Shown here in pieces: positions 1-5,860 of a stretch of DNA of 10,506 bases (its first letter is position 1; every line of letters starts with the position of its first letter). The position numbers and the translations under genes are program-made. This stretch comes from an uncultured Clostridia bacterium (GTDB taxonomy: Bacteria > Bacillota > Clostridia > Christensenellales > Borkfalkiaceae). Under the pieces are notes generated by a model. That model did no database searches. It was not told where the DNA came from and worked only from the letters and a program-made list of their open reading frames with translations. The stretch lies in assembly GCA_937920115.1 (NCBI GenBank), contig CALGVF010000413.1:1-10506 (forward strand), written 5' to 3'.

Positions 1-270
1 CGTCGACACGTCGCACTTGATAAAGTTCATAGTGTCGTAAATCGCAAGACCCGAGGTCACGCTGCCTCCGGGGCTGTTGATGTATATATCTATATCTTTC
101 GTACTGTCTTTCGCTTCCAAGTAAAGCAGTTCGGCGACGACGGTATTGGCGACCGCGTCGTTGATTTCGCCCGTAATGAATATTATACGTTCTTCTAAAA
201 GTTTTGAATAAATGTCGTAGGAACGTTCGCCCCTGTCGGTCTGTTCCACGACCATAGGAATAAGTGACAT
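1..270 (-). CDS. clpP: ATP-dependent Clp protease proteolytic subunit ClpP, N-terminal part (runs off window)
   Basis: This is the serine-peptidase subunit that forms the double-heptamer degradation chamber fed by ClpX or ClpC in the cytoplasm. Ninety codons are visible, from the ATG at 270 to the window edge. The start MSLIPMVVEQTDRGERSYDI and the block IYINSPGGSVTSGLAIYD (residues 62-79) are characteristic of ClpP. The sequence stops about eight residues before the catalytic serine (S98 in Bacillus numbering, from memory), so the Ser-His-Asp triad cannot be checked. A GGAGG ribosome site at 276-280 sits 5 bases before the ATG and fixes the start. It lies downstream of tig on the same strand, separated by a hairpin, which is the usual tig-clpP order. 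By family convention clpX often follows, but that would be outside the window. There is no sign of damage. Confidence 0.96.
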   Translation of the reverse strand, partial: MSLIPMVVEQTDRGERSYDIYSKLLEERIIFITGEINDAVANTVVAELLYLEAKDSTKDIDIYINSPGGSVTSGLAIYDTMNFIKCDVST

Positions 271-308
271 ATTCGCCTCCGTTTAGCCGCAAATGATTGA
301 GATAAAAC

Positions 309-333
309 GGGGGTAATTACGTCAATTACCCCC
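309..333 (-). terminator. Hairpin between tig and clpP (terminator or attenuator)
   Basis: This is a perfect 10-bp stem, GGGGGTAATT / AATTACCCCC, with a 5-base loop (319-323). It lies 28 bases beyond the tig stop codon and 38 bases before clpP. Read on the minus strand it is followed only by GTTTTATC, a short U-run. Read on the plus strand it is followed by a better T-rich tract (334-348). It most likely reduces read-through from tig into clpP rather than ending transcription completely. On the minus strand TTGACG spans the loop and could be the -35 of a clpP promoter, but I see no good -10 at the right distance. Confidence 0.7.
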
Positions 334-361
334 TTAGTTTTTGTTTTTATTTACGCAATAT

Positions 362-1648
362 TTACGCAATCGTGTTGTTGTCTTTAAGGAATTTGAACAA
401 CTTGTCGATTACGATTCCGTTTTCGATATATCCGCGTTGTTTGTCGCTGATAGTCTTAGCGTACTCGTCTACGCTCTTTCCGACCGACTCAGCCTGCTCG
501 GCAATCTTCGCGTCGACTTCCTCTTTCGTAGCCTCGATTTTCTCGTCCGTTAAAATCTTGTCGATAACGAGTTGAGTTTTAACGTGGTCTTTCGCGGCGT
601 CTTTAAGTCCGTCTCTGTAAGACTCCATAGTCTGACCGGTGTATTTGAGATAATCTTCAAATTTAAGACCTTGATACATAAGTCTGTAAGAAGCCTGCTG
701 TACCATATTGTCTATTTCTCTTTCCGTAAGGCTGTCGGGGATTTCGACTTCGCTCTTTTCGGAAACCGCCTTGATGAGTTTATCTTCGATTTCTCTTTCC
801 GCTCTCTGAGCGTTGGCTTTTTCGAGTTTCTCTTTGACCGACGCCTTGTAAGAATCTACCGTTTCGTTGCCCGTCTTGTCTTTGACGAATTCGTCGGTGA
901 GTTCGGGAAGTTTCTTTTCTTTAATCTCGTGAAGAGTTACGGTGAACACGGCTTCTTTGCCTTTGAGTTCCTCCGCGCCGTAGTCGTCGGGGAATTTAAC
1001 CGTTATATCCTTGGTATCGCCGATATTCATTCCGACGACGCCCTCTTCGAATCCGGGGATAAACGTTCCGCTTCCCAAAACGAGGGTCTGCTTTTCAGCC
1101 GTGCCGCCGTCGAATTTAACGCCGCCAATCGCTCCGCTGTAATCTATTACGGTGATATCTCCGTCCTTAGCCGCTCTGCCTTCGACGTTTTCTTCGGTAG
1201 CGTGCTGTTCCAAAAGTCTGTTGACCTCGGAAGCGACGTCGTCGTCCTTAACATTATACTCAACTTTTTCAATCTTTATACCTTTGTAATCGCCGAGTTT
1301 TACTTCGGGTTTAACGGGTATAACCGCCGTGAAAGTCAAGCCCTTTTCGTCGAGTTTGTCAATCGAAACGTCGGGACGGTCGATGGGTTCTATCGCGGTT
1401 TCTTTTTCAAGAATATCGTAGTAATATTTCGCGAACGCGAGGTTGATTCCCTCTTCGTAAAACGCGCCCTTGCCGTACTGCTGTTCGATTACGGACTTGG
1501 GAACGTGTCCTTTTCTGAATCCGGGGACCTGATACTTGAACTTCGTCTTTTCGTAAGCCTGATCCTGCATTCCGCTCCATTCTTTCGCGGTAAGCGTTAC
1601 GGTGAGTTTTACCGTACTTTTATCGCCTTTTTCGTAACTGTACTTCAT
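362..1648 (-). CDS. tig: Trigger factor, ribosome-associated chaperone and peptidyl-prolyl isomerase
   Basis: Trigger factor binds the 50S exit tunnel at protein L23 and shields emerging chains. The 428 residues match the usual family length. The N-terminal ribosome-binding domain (about 1-115) carries the signature GFRKGHVP at 43-50, the position at which E. coli has GFRKGKVP. An FKBP-type isomerase domain follows at about 158-243 (DGDITVIDYSGAIGG to VTLHEIKEK, with FIPGFEEGVVGMNIGD in the middle). The helical C-terminal chaperone arms run from about 250 to the end. An AAGGAG ribosome site at 1657-1662 lies 8 bases before the ATG. A strong promoter sits about 80 bases upstream. The gene is divergent from rqcH and precedes clpP. 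The last codons and stop are nearly duplicated just beyond the gene (TTACGCAAT at 351-359 and 362-370 on the plus strand). A large plus-strand open frame opposite this gene is a codon-bias shadow. Confidence 0.97.
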   Translation of the reverse strand: MKYSYEKGDKSTVKLTVTLTAKEWSGMQDQAYEKTKFKYQVPGFRKGHVPKSVIEQQYGKGAFYEEGINLAFAKYYYDILEKETAIEPIDRPDVSIDKLDEKGLTFTAVIPVKPEVKLGDYKGIKIEKVEYNVKDDDVASEVNRLLEQHATEENVEGRAAKDGDITVIDYSGAIGGVKFDGGTAEKQTLVLGSGTFIPGFEEGVVGMNIGDTKDITVKFPDDYGAEELKGKEAVFTVTLHEIKEKKLPELTDEFVKDKTGNETVDSYKASVKEKLEKANAQRAEREIEDKLIKAVSEKSEVEIPDSLTEREIDNMVQQASYRLMYQGLKFEDYLKYTGQTMESYRDGLKDAAKDHVKTQLVIDKILTDEKIEATKEEVDAKIAEQAESVGKSVDEYAKTISDKQRGYIENGIVIDKLFKFLKDNNTIA

Positions 1649-1731
1649 TATTCATACTCCTTACAGATTGTTTCCGTCGTTATTTCGCGATTTCTGCCGT
1701 TTTTCGTCGCCAAAAATCGTCGCGTGGAACT

Positions 1732-1760
1732 ATTCTAACATATTTTTCCCGATTTTGCAA
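1732..1760 (-). promoter_or_regulatory. Predicted sigma-A promoter of tig
   Basis: On the minus strand there is TTGCAA (1755-1760), a 17-base spacer, then TAGAAT (1732-1737), which is preceded by TG at the extended -10 position. The predicted transcript starts near 1725, giving a leader of about 76 bases before the tig ATG at 1648. No CtsR operator pair or CIRCE element is visible around it. Confidence 0.7.
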
Positions 1761-1778
1761 ATTATTCGGTCAATAAAT

Positions 1779-1807
1779 TTTACTTTTATAATAAAATTAT
1801 ATATAAT
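1779..1807 (+). promoter_or_regulatory. Predicted sigma-A promoter of rqcH
   Basis: TTTACT (1779-1784) and a consensus TATAAT (1802-1807) are separated by 17 bases. A second TATAAT at 1787-1792 lacks a matching -35. The predicted start is near 1814, about 50 bases before the rqcH ATG. AAGGA (1851-1855) lies 10 bases before that ATG and serves as the ribosome site. This promoter is back to back with the tig promoter. Confidence 0.65.
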
Positions 1808-1819
1808 TGTGTCATAGGC

Positions 1820-1836
1820 GACCGATAATCTCGGTC
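1820..1836 (+). other. Small hairpin in the rqcH leader
   Basis: GACCGA (1820-1825) and TCGGTC (1831-1836) form a 6-bp stem with a 5-base loop near the predicted 5' end of the rqcH transcript. It could stabilise the 5' end of the mRNA. There is no U-tract, so it is not a terminator, and no riboswitch pattern is recognisable. Confidence 0.3.
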
Positions 1837-1865
1837 TGCCGCTTTGAAAAAAGGACGATAAAGTT

Positions 1866-3548
1866 ATGCCACAGGACGCATTTTCGATAAAACACACGGC
1901 GGCGGAATTGAACCGTGTTTTAAGCGGGGCGAAAATCAACAGAGTTTCGCAACCCGACAAGGACGACGTATATCTTCTAACCTACTCGAAAACGGGAAGC
2001 CGCGTTCTCGTCCTTTCGTCGAACGCCGAAAACTGCCGCGTTTCGTTTATCTCGGAAGAAAAGCCGAACCCGAAAGTCGCCCCCAACTTCTGTATGCTTC
2101 TCCGCAAGCACCTGCTCGGAGCGACGATAGAAAGCGTTGCCGCGATTGATTTCGAGAGAATAGTTGCCGTGACTTTTTCGTGCAAAAACGATTTCCGAGA
2201 GAACACGCAAAAGGTTTTATACGCCGAAATTATGGGTAAATATTCCAACCTTATTCTCACCGAAAACGGCGTGATTTTAGGCTGTCTCAAAAACGCTCCG
2301 CTCGACGTGGCGACTTCGAGAGTGACCCTTTCGGGGGCGAAATACCTCTTCCCGAAGCCTCAGGACAAGGCGGCATTAAGCGATAAAAACGGCTCTATAA
2401 GTCGATTATCGGCATATAACGGGCGAGACCTCGGCAATTTTATATTTCAGAATTTCAAGGGGTTCTCCTTTATCACCGCCCTCGAATTCGCCGAAAGGGT
2501 TAATGGCGTAACCTCTCCCGAAGAGATTTACGAGAGGTTATACGACCTGTATTTAAACCCGCCGATTAAGGGAAATATCGCGGGCGAGGGTAAGCAGAGA
2601 GACTTCTACGTTTTCGACTACTCGGTAGTGACGGGCGAAAAGAGATATTTCGACAATCTGTCGGACGGAATGGACGCCTACTACACCGACCGAGACGTTA
2701 AAAAGGGGTTTTCGGCGAAACAGAAGCAACTCACAGATAAAATAAGCGGACTTATCAAGAAAAACGCCAAAAAATTACAGGCGGAAGAGGAAAAAATACT
2801 CGAATCGTCCGACAACGAGACCTTGCGGCTTAAAGGCGAACTTTTAACCGCCTATTCGTACATGGTAAAGCAAGGGGCAAGCGAGGTCACGCTCGAAAAC
2901 TATTACGACGAAAACAAGCCCGTGAAAATAACGCTCGACAAAACGCTTTCGGCGAACAAGAACGCTCAGAAGTATTTTAAGAAATACGCGAAGCAAAAGA
3001 GGGCGTTGGAAATCACCATTCCGCAAAAAGAAGAGACGGAAAAAGAACTCGCGTACTTAAAATCGGTGCTTTACGAGATAAATTCGGCTGAAAAAATCTC
3101 CGATTTTGCGGACGTAGAGGACGAACTTATGGAAAACGGGATAATTCCGCAGCCGAAATACCGAAAAAAAGAGGCAAAAGAGAGTCCGTACAGGGTGTAC
3201 AACGTCGAAGGGTTCGTCGTGAAATGCGGCAAAAACAACGTTCAGAACGACAGACTTACAGGTCGGGCGTTCAAGGACGATTTATGGCTTCACACGAAGG
3301 GGTATCACTCCTCGCACGTCATAATCGAGACGAAAGGCGAGACGATACCCGACAAAGTCATAGAGATTGCCGCGGAGATATGTGCGTATTACAGCGACGG
3401 GCAAGGCGGAACGAAGATACCCGTCGATTACACGTTCAAAAAGTATGTGAAGAAGCCGCCGAAAGCGAAATCGGGAAGCGTAATATACACCGATTACAAG
3501 ACTGTTTTAGTCGAACCGAACCAACATTCGGAATATTCTGTAAAATGA
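1866..3548 (+). CDS. rqcH: RqcH / NFACT-family ribosome quality-control factor (older name: fibronectin-binding protein FbpA-like)
   Basis: RqcH binds 50S subunits still carrying peptidyl-tRNA and recruits tRNA-Ala to add C-terminal alanine tails without a template, marking the stalled chain for degradation. At 560 residues it is close to the Bacillus protein (about 570). The NFACT-N domain covers about 1-200 and contains YAEIMGKYSN, so E121-I122-M123 match the functional EIM motif. The family D97-R98 pair reads E97-R98 here (DFERIV). A charged helical and coiled-coil middle follows (about 280-420, KQKQLTDKISGLIKK onward). The NFACT-R domain spans about 440-548, with GKNNVQND from residue 455, then DLWLHTKGYHSSHVII. 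The AAGGA site at 1851-1855 supports the ATG at 1866. It is divergent from tig-clpP, whose products also handle nascent or tagged chains. Its stop codon overlaps the next gene as ATGA. Older fibronectin-binding annotations should not be taken as its main role. Confidence 0.95.
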   Translation: MPQDAFSIKHTAAELNRVLSGAKINRVSQPDKDDVYLLTYSKTGSRVLVLSSNAENCRVSFISEEKPNPKVAPNFCMLLRKHLLGATIESVAAIDFERIVAVTFSCKNDFRENTQKVLYAEIMGKYSNLILTENGVILGCLKNAPLDVATSRVTLSGAKYLFPKPQDKAALSDKNGSISRLSAYNGRDLGNFIFQNFKGFSFITALEFAERVNGVTSPEEIYERLYDLYLNPPIKGNIAGEGKQRDFYVFDYSVVTGEKRYFDNLSDGMDAYYTDRDVKKGFSAKQKQLTDKISGLIKKNAKKLQAEEEKILESSDNETLRLKGELLTAYSYMVKQGASEVTLENYYDENKPVKITLDKTLSANKNAQKYFKKYAKQKRALEITIPQKEETEKELAYLKSVLYEINSAEKISDFADVEDELMENGIIPQPKYRKKEAKESPYRVYNVEGFVVKCGKNNVQNDRLTGRAFKDDLWLHTKGYHSSHVIIETKGETIPDKVIEIAAEICAYYSDGQGGTKIPVDYTFKKYVKKPPKAKSGSVIYTDYKTVLVEPNQHSEYSVK

Positions 3549-4204
3549 AAAAACAACTTCTTCCGAACAGAAAAATTATACGTCTTGCCGAATATGATTA
3601 CGGTGTAGACGGCGTATATTTTATAACAATTTGTTCAAAAAACAGAGAGAAAATATTTTCAGAAATAAAAAACGAAAAATTTTCCGACGGCAGCGATACC
3701 GTAAACGTCGAATTGACCGAAGTCGGAAAAACAGCCGAGAAATATATTTTATCAAGCGAACGAATCGACGGCGTTAAAATAGACGATTACGTTATTATGC
3801 CGAACCATATACATTTAATTGTGGCATTAGAAAGTTCCGTCGACCCGAATGACGGGACGTCGAGGGCGCCGTCCCCTACGGCTTCGCTTTGTAATAATGC
3901 AGACGAATTTAACGGCGGGACATCAATAGCGCCGTCCAATACGGCTGAAATTTATAACGCGACCGAATATAACGGCGGAACGTCGGGAACGCCGTCCCCG
4001 ACGGCTTCACACACACCGGCAAACGCAAAATTACCGCGAGTAATTGCGGCGTTTAAGAGATTATGTAACAAAGAAATAGGCTATAACGTTTTTCAACGTT
4101 CATATATGGAACACATTATAAGAGATTTTGACGATTATATAGTCAGAAAGAATTACGTAATAAACAACCCGATACGGTGGATAGAAGACAAATATTATAT
4201 TTAA
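3545..4204 (+). CDS. REP-associated tyrosine transposase (RAYT, Y1/HUH family) with an internal repeat insert
   Basis: Proteins of this family are single-strand DNA transposases related to IS200/IS605 TnpA that recognise and nick REP hairpins preceded by a GTAG-type tetranucleotide. The 219 residues include the N-terminal fold GVYFITICSKNREKIF (about 23-38), the HUH motif MPNHIHLIV (H88 and H90), and the C-terminal QRSYMEHIIRDFDDYI and NYVINNPIRW. Y204 in the Y-[IV]-x-x-N-P motif aligns with the catalytic tyrosine of E. coli TnpA-REP (Y115, from memory). Typical members are about 150-170 residues. The excess is residues about 96-160, a low-complexity insert of three units built on GGTSxxPSxTA, encoded by antisense copies of the downstream repeat. 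The ATG overlaps the rqcH stop and has no good ribosome site, so translation is probably coupled to rqcH. All key motifs are intact, so activity is plausible. The frame is open upstream to 3224, but that part is out of phase inside rqcH and not credible. Confidence 0.88.
   Translation: MKKQLLPNRKIIRLAEYDYGVDGVYFITICSKNREKIFSEIKNEKFSDGSDTVNVELTEVGKTAEKYILSSERIDGVKIDDYVIMPNHIHLIVALESSVDPNDGTSRAPSPTASLCNNADEFNGGTSIAPSNTAEIYNATEYNGGTSGTPSPTASHTPANAKLPRVIAAFKRLCNKEIGYNVFQRSYMEHIIRDFDDYIVRKNYVINNPIRWIEDKYYI
3853..3880 (-). repeat. REP-like repeat inside the RAYT gene, coding copy A
   Basis: This 28-bp copy is identical, in inverted orientation, to array unit 5 (4425-4452). Read on the minus strand it has the GTAG tetranucleotide and an intact GGGACG / CGTCCC stem with a 10-base loop. 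Read on the plus strand it encodes GTSRAPSPT in the transposase. Confidence 0.93.
3916..3943 (-). repeat. REP-like repeat inside the RAYT gene, coding copy B (diverged)
   Basis: It lies 63 bases after copy A and matches it at 22 of 28 positions. On the minus strand the tetranucleotide is GTAT instead of GTAG, and only four stem pairs remain. The encoded peptide keeps the pattern (GGTSIAPSNTA). Two changes are synonymous (ACG to ACA, TCG to TCA). Four bases in two codons change residues (AGG to ATA, CCT to AAT). Confidence 0.85.
3976..4003 (-). repeat. REP-like repeat inside the RAYT gene, coding copy C (diverged)
   Basis: It lies 60 bases after copy B and matches copy A at 23 of 28 positions. 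On the minus strand the tetranucleotide has become GTCG and one stem pair is lost. The peptide is GGTSGTPSPTA. The bases between copies (3881-3915 and 3944-3975) also resemble each other, so a unit of about 60 bp was duplicated in tandem with the frame kept. Confidence 0.85.
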
Positions 4205-4264
4205 CCGCAATAATAAATTCTCGTTTCAAGCCGTTTTTTTTATGATTCGATATATTTTTACAAT

Positions 4265-4483
4265 CGTAGGGGACGGTGCCCTCGACGTCCCGAAAAAATT
4301 ATATCGTAGGAGACGGTACCCTCGACGTTCCGAAAAAATTATACCGTAGGGGACGGCGCTTCGACGTCACGAAATTATGTATATCGTAGGAGACGGCGCC
4401 TCGACGTCCCAAAATTATATATACCGTAGGGGACGGCGCCCTCGACGTCCCGAAAATACACATATCGTATGGCACAGCGCCCG
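4265..4483 (+). repeat. REP/BIME-like array of five GTAG hairpin repeats plus a decayed sixth
   Basis: Units begin at 4265, 4305, 4345, 4385 and 4425, an exact 40-bp period, with a degenerate copy at 4466. Each full unit is 27-28 bases: C-GTAG, then a stem of the GGGACG / CGTCCC type around a loop of about 10 bases containing GCGCCCTCGA. Units 3 and 4 have lost one loop base, but their spacers are one base longer, so the period is kept. The 12-13-base spacers are AT-rich and alike (AAAAAATTATAT type), so the repeated unit is the whole 40 bp. GTAG is intact in all five full units and is GTAT in the sixth. Known RAYT substrates have the same GTAG-plus-hairpin form, and the array directly follows the RAYT gene. 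The stretch before it (4205-4264) is AT-rich, with a T8 run but no hairpin. No convincing promoter for the next gene was found in 4205-4490. Confidence 0.9.
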
Positions 4484-4495
4484 ATAAAAAATGAT

Positions 4496-4500
4496 AAGGA
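4496..4500 (+). promoter_or_regulatory. Ribosome binding site that decides the glycosyltransferase start
   Basis: AAGGA lies 8 bases before the ATG at 4509. It falls inside the open frame that begins at the upstream ATG at 4491, so that ATG has no site of its own. The first residues from 4509 (MKIGIFVDVF) are the expected family N-terminus, whereas 4491 would add an unrelated MIRNNN. Confidence 0.75.
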
Positions 4501-4508
4501 ACAACAAT

Positions 4509-5678
4509 ATGAAAATAGGAATTTTTGTCGACGTCTTCTATCCTATGATAGACGGCGTAATTAAAGTCGTCGATAACTATGCGACAAGACTTTCAAAAGT
4601 CGCGGAAGTCACCGTCTTCTGCCCGAAATGCTCGGACGAGAATTATAAGGACGATTTCCCTTATAAGGTCGTGAGATGCAACGCAATGTTCTTGAAAAAA
4701 TACGACTACGCTATCCCCACGCCCGGCTTCGACGGTAATTTCCTCGACGAACTCAACAGAAGCGAACTCGATATCGTTCATATTCATTCGCCGTTTTTCG
4801 TGGGACAGGTCGGCGTGAATTATGCGAAAAAACACAACGTTCCCGTCGTCGCCACTCTTCACTCGCAATACAAACAGGACTGCGAGAGAAACCTCAAACT
4901 GAAATCGAGCGTCGATATTGCGATGCTTCTCATTATGCAGACCTTTAACGCCTGCGACGAATGTTACGCCGTAAACGACGCGATTCGCAGTCTCTATATA
5001 GACGAATACAACTTAAAAGCCCCTTGTTTCGTTCGTCGGAACGCGACCTCTCACACCCCGATTGAAGATAAAAAGTCCGCCTATAAGTTCGTAAACGAGA
5101 AGTTCGGACTTAAAGAGGACGAAACGGTATTCCTGTTTGTGGGCAGAATAAATTACCTCAAAAACATACAACTCATAGCCCGTTCGTTAAAAATCCTCAA
5201 AGACAAAGGGTACGAGTTCAAAATGCTTTTCGTTGGCACAGGGCAGGACGAGGACGAGTTTAAAAAACTCCTCGAAGAACTCGCAATCACCGACCGCGTG
5301 ATTATGTGCGGGAAAATCGCCGAAGCGGAAACGCTCGAAAAAATCTACGCGAGGGCTAAGTTGTTCTTATTCCCGTCGCTATACGACGCGAACTCGCTCG
5401 TTCAGATAGAAGCGGCGTGCCAAGGCACTCCGACCGTATTCTTAAGAGGTGCGAGAACGGCGGGAACGGTCACGGAAGACGTAAACGGCTTTATCGCCGA
5501 CCAAAGCGACGAGGCGTTCGCCGAGAAAATCGAACAGATTTTAAACGACGAGGAATATTACAGCAAAGTTGCCGAGGGTGCAAAGAGAGACCTGTACGTT
5601 ACATGGGACGAGGTAGTGTCGGATATTTATAAAGACTACGGCAGACTTATAGCGAAGAAAAAAGCAGGAGTAATTTAG
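4509..5678 (+). CDS. GT4-family glycosyltransferase (GT-B fold)
   Basis: This protein probably transfers a sugar from a nucleotide-sugar donor to a membrane lipid or envelope glycan on the inner face of the membrane. It has 389 residues. The N-terminal acceptor domain (about 1-180) starts MKIGIFVDVFYPMIDGVIKV and contains DIVHIHSPFFVGQVG (88-102) and VVATLHSQY (113-121). The donor domain (about 205-385) has FLFVGRINYLKNIQL (208-222), MLFVGTGQDEDEF (239-251) and FPSLYDANSLVQIEAACQGTP (288-308). The usual E-x7-E donor motif reads D293-x7-E301. I recall that spelling in clostridial relatives, so it is probably functional. No signal peptide or membrane span is visible. Relatives include diacylglycerol glucosyltransferases of Gram-positive bacteria, but the acceptor cannot be told from sequence. 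It follows the repeat array, stands alone, and ends before a bidirectional terminator. Confidence 0.88.
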   Translation: MKIGIFVDVFYPMIDGVIKVVDNYATRLSKVAEVTVFCPKCSDENYKDDFPYKVVRCNAMFLKKYDYAIPTPGFDGNFLDELNRSELDIVHIHSPFFVGQVGVNYAKKHNVPVVATLHSQYKQDCERNLKLKSSVDIAMLLIMQTFNACDECYAVNDAIRSLYIDEYNLKAPCFVRRNATSHTPIEDKKSAYKFVNEKFGLKEDETVFLFVGRINYLKNIQLIARSLKILKDKGYEFKMLFVGTGQDEDEFKKLLEELAITDRVIMCGKIAEAETLEKIYARAKLFLFPSLYDANSLVQIEAACQGTPTVFLRGARTAGTVTEDVNGFIADQSDEAFAEKIEQILNDEEYYSKVAEGAKRDLYVTWDEVVSDIYKDYGRLIAKKKAGVI

Positions 5679-5704
5679 TCGTCAAAAGCACAAAAATAAC
5701 GTAA

Positions 5705-5746
5705 AAAAGACTGCAACCGTTTTAAAAAACGGCAACGCAGTCTTTT
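5705..5746. terminator. Bidirectional Rho-independent terminator between convergent genes
   Basis: The outer stem is AAAAGACTGC (5705-5714) / GCAGTCTTTT (5737-5746). The inner stem is CCGTTTT (5717-5723) / AAAACGG (5726-5732), with small internal bulges. It is followed by TTTTATTATATTT on the plus strand and by a run of six T on the minus strand, so it can stop both the glycosyltransferase and the ABC transporter transcripts. Confidence 0.88.
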
Positions 5747-5770
5747 ATTATATTTGTCGGGAATAACCGC

Positions 5771-5805
5771 ACTCCTTGCTTTTCTCAGAGAAAAAAGCAA
5801 GGAGT
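5771..5805. other. Strong hairpin without a U-tract downstream of the ABC transporter
   Basis: ACTCCTTGCTTTT (5771-5783) pairs perfectly over 13 bp with 5793-5805 around a 9-base loop that itself contains CTC/GAG. Partial pairing of ATAA / TTAT extends the base. Neither strand has a T-run after it, so it is not a standard terminator. In the minus-strand transcript it lies about 56 bases after the stop and before the terminator at 5705-5746, where it could protect the mRNA 3' end. Confidence 0.55.
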
Positions 5806-5860
5806 TATCGGAAAAAGTTTAAGTTTTATCGCTCGATTTTATCCGAAATCTTATTCCGTC

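Noticed and set aside
572..1738. Plus-strand open frame of 388 codons opposite tig
   Set aside because: It is fully antisense to a clear trigger factor gene, has no ribosome site and shows a Phe/Ser/Val-rich composition typical of a codon-bias shadow.
1761..1776. CtsR operator upstream of tig (GGTCAA at 1768-1773)
   Set aside because: Only one half-site is present and no second heptamer follows at the required spacing.
3224..3544. N-terminal extension of the RAYT open frame
   Set aside because: It lies out of phase inside the conserved NFACT-R domain of rqcH and reads as Arg-rich shadow. Family similarity begins at 3545.
4235..4242. Terminator after the RAYT gene (T8 run)
   Set aside because: No stable stem precedes the T-run.
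4265..4483. CRISPR-like array
   Set aside because: The spacers are only 12-13 bases, AT-rich and alike, the repeats vary, and no cas gene is present. GTAG hairpins next to a RAYT explain it better.
4491..4508. Upstream ATG for the glycosyltransferase
   Set aside because: The ribosome site AAGGA lies downstream of this ATG and fits the ATG at 4509.
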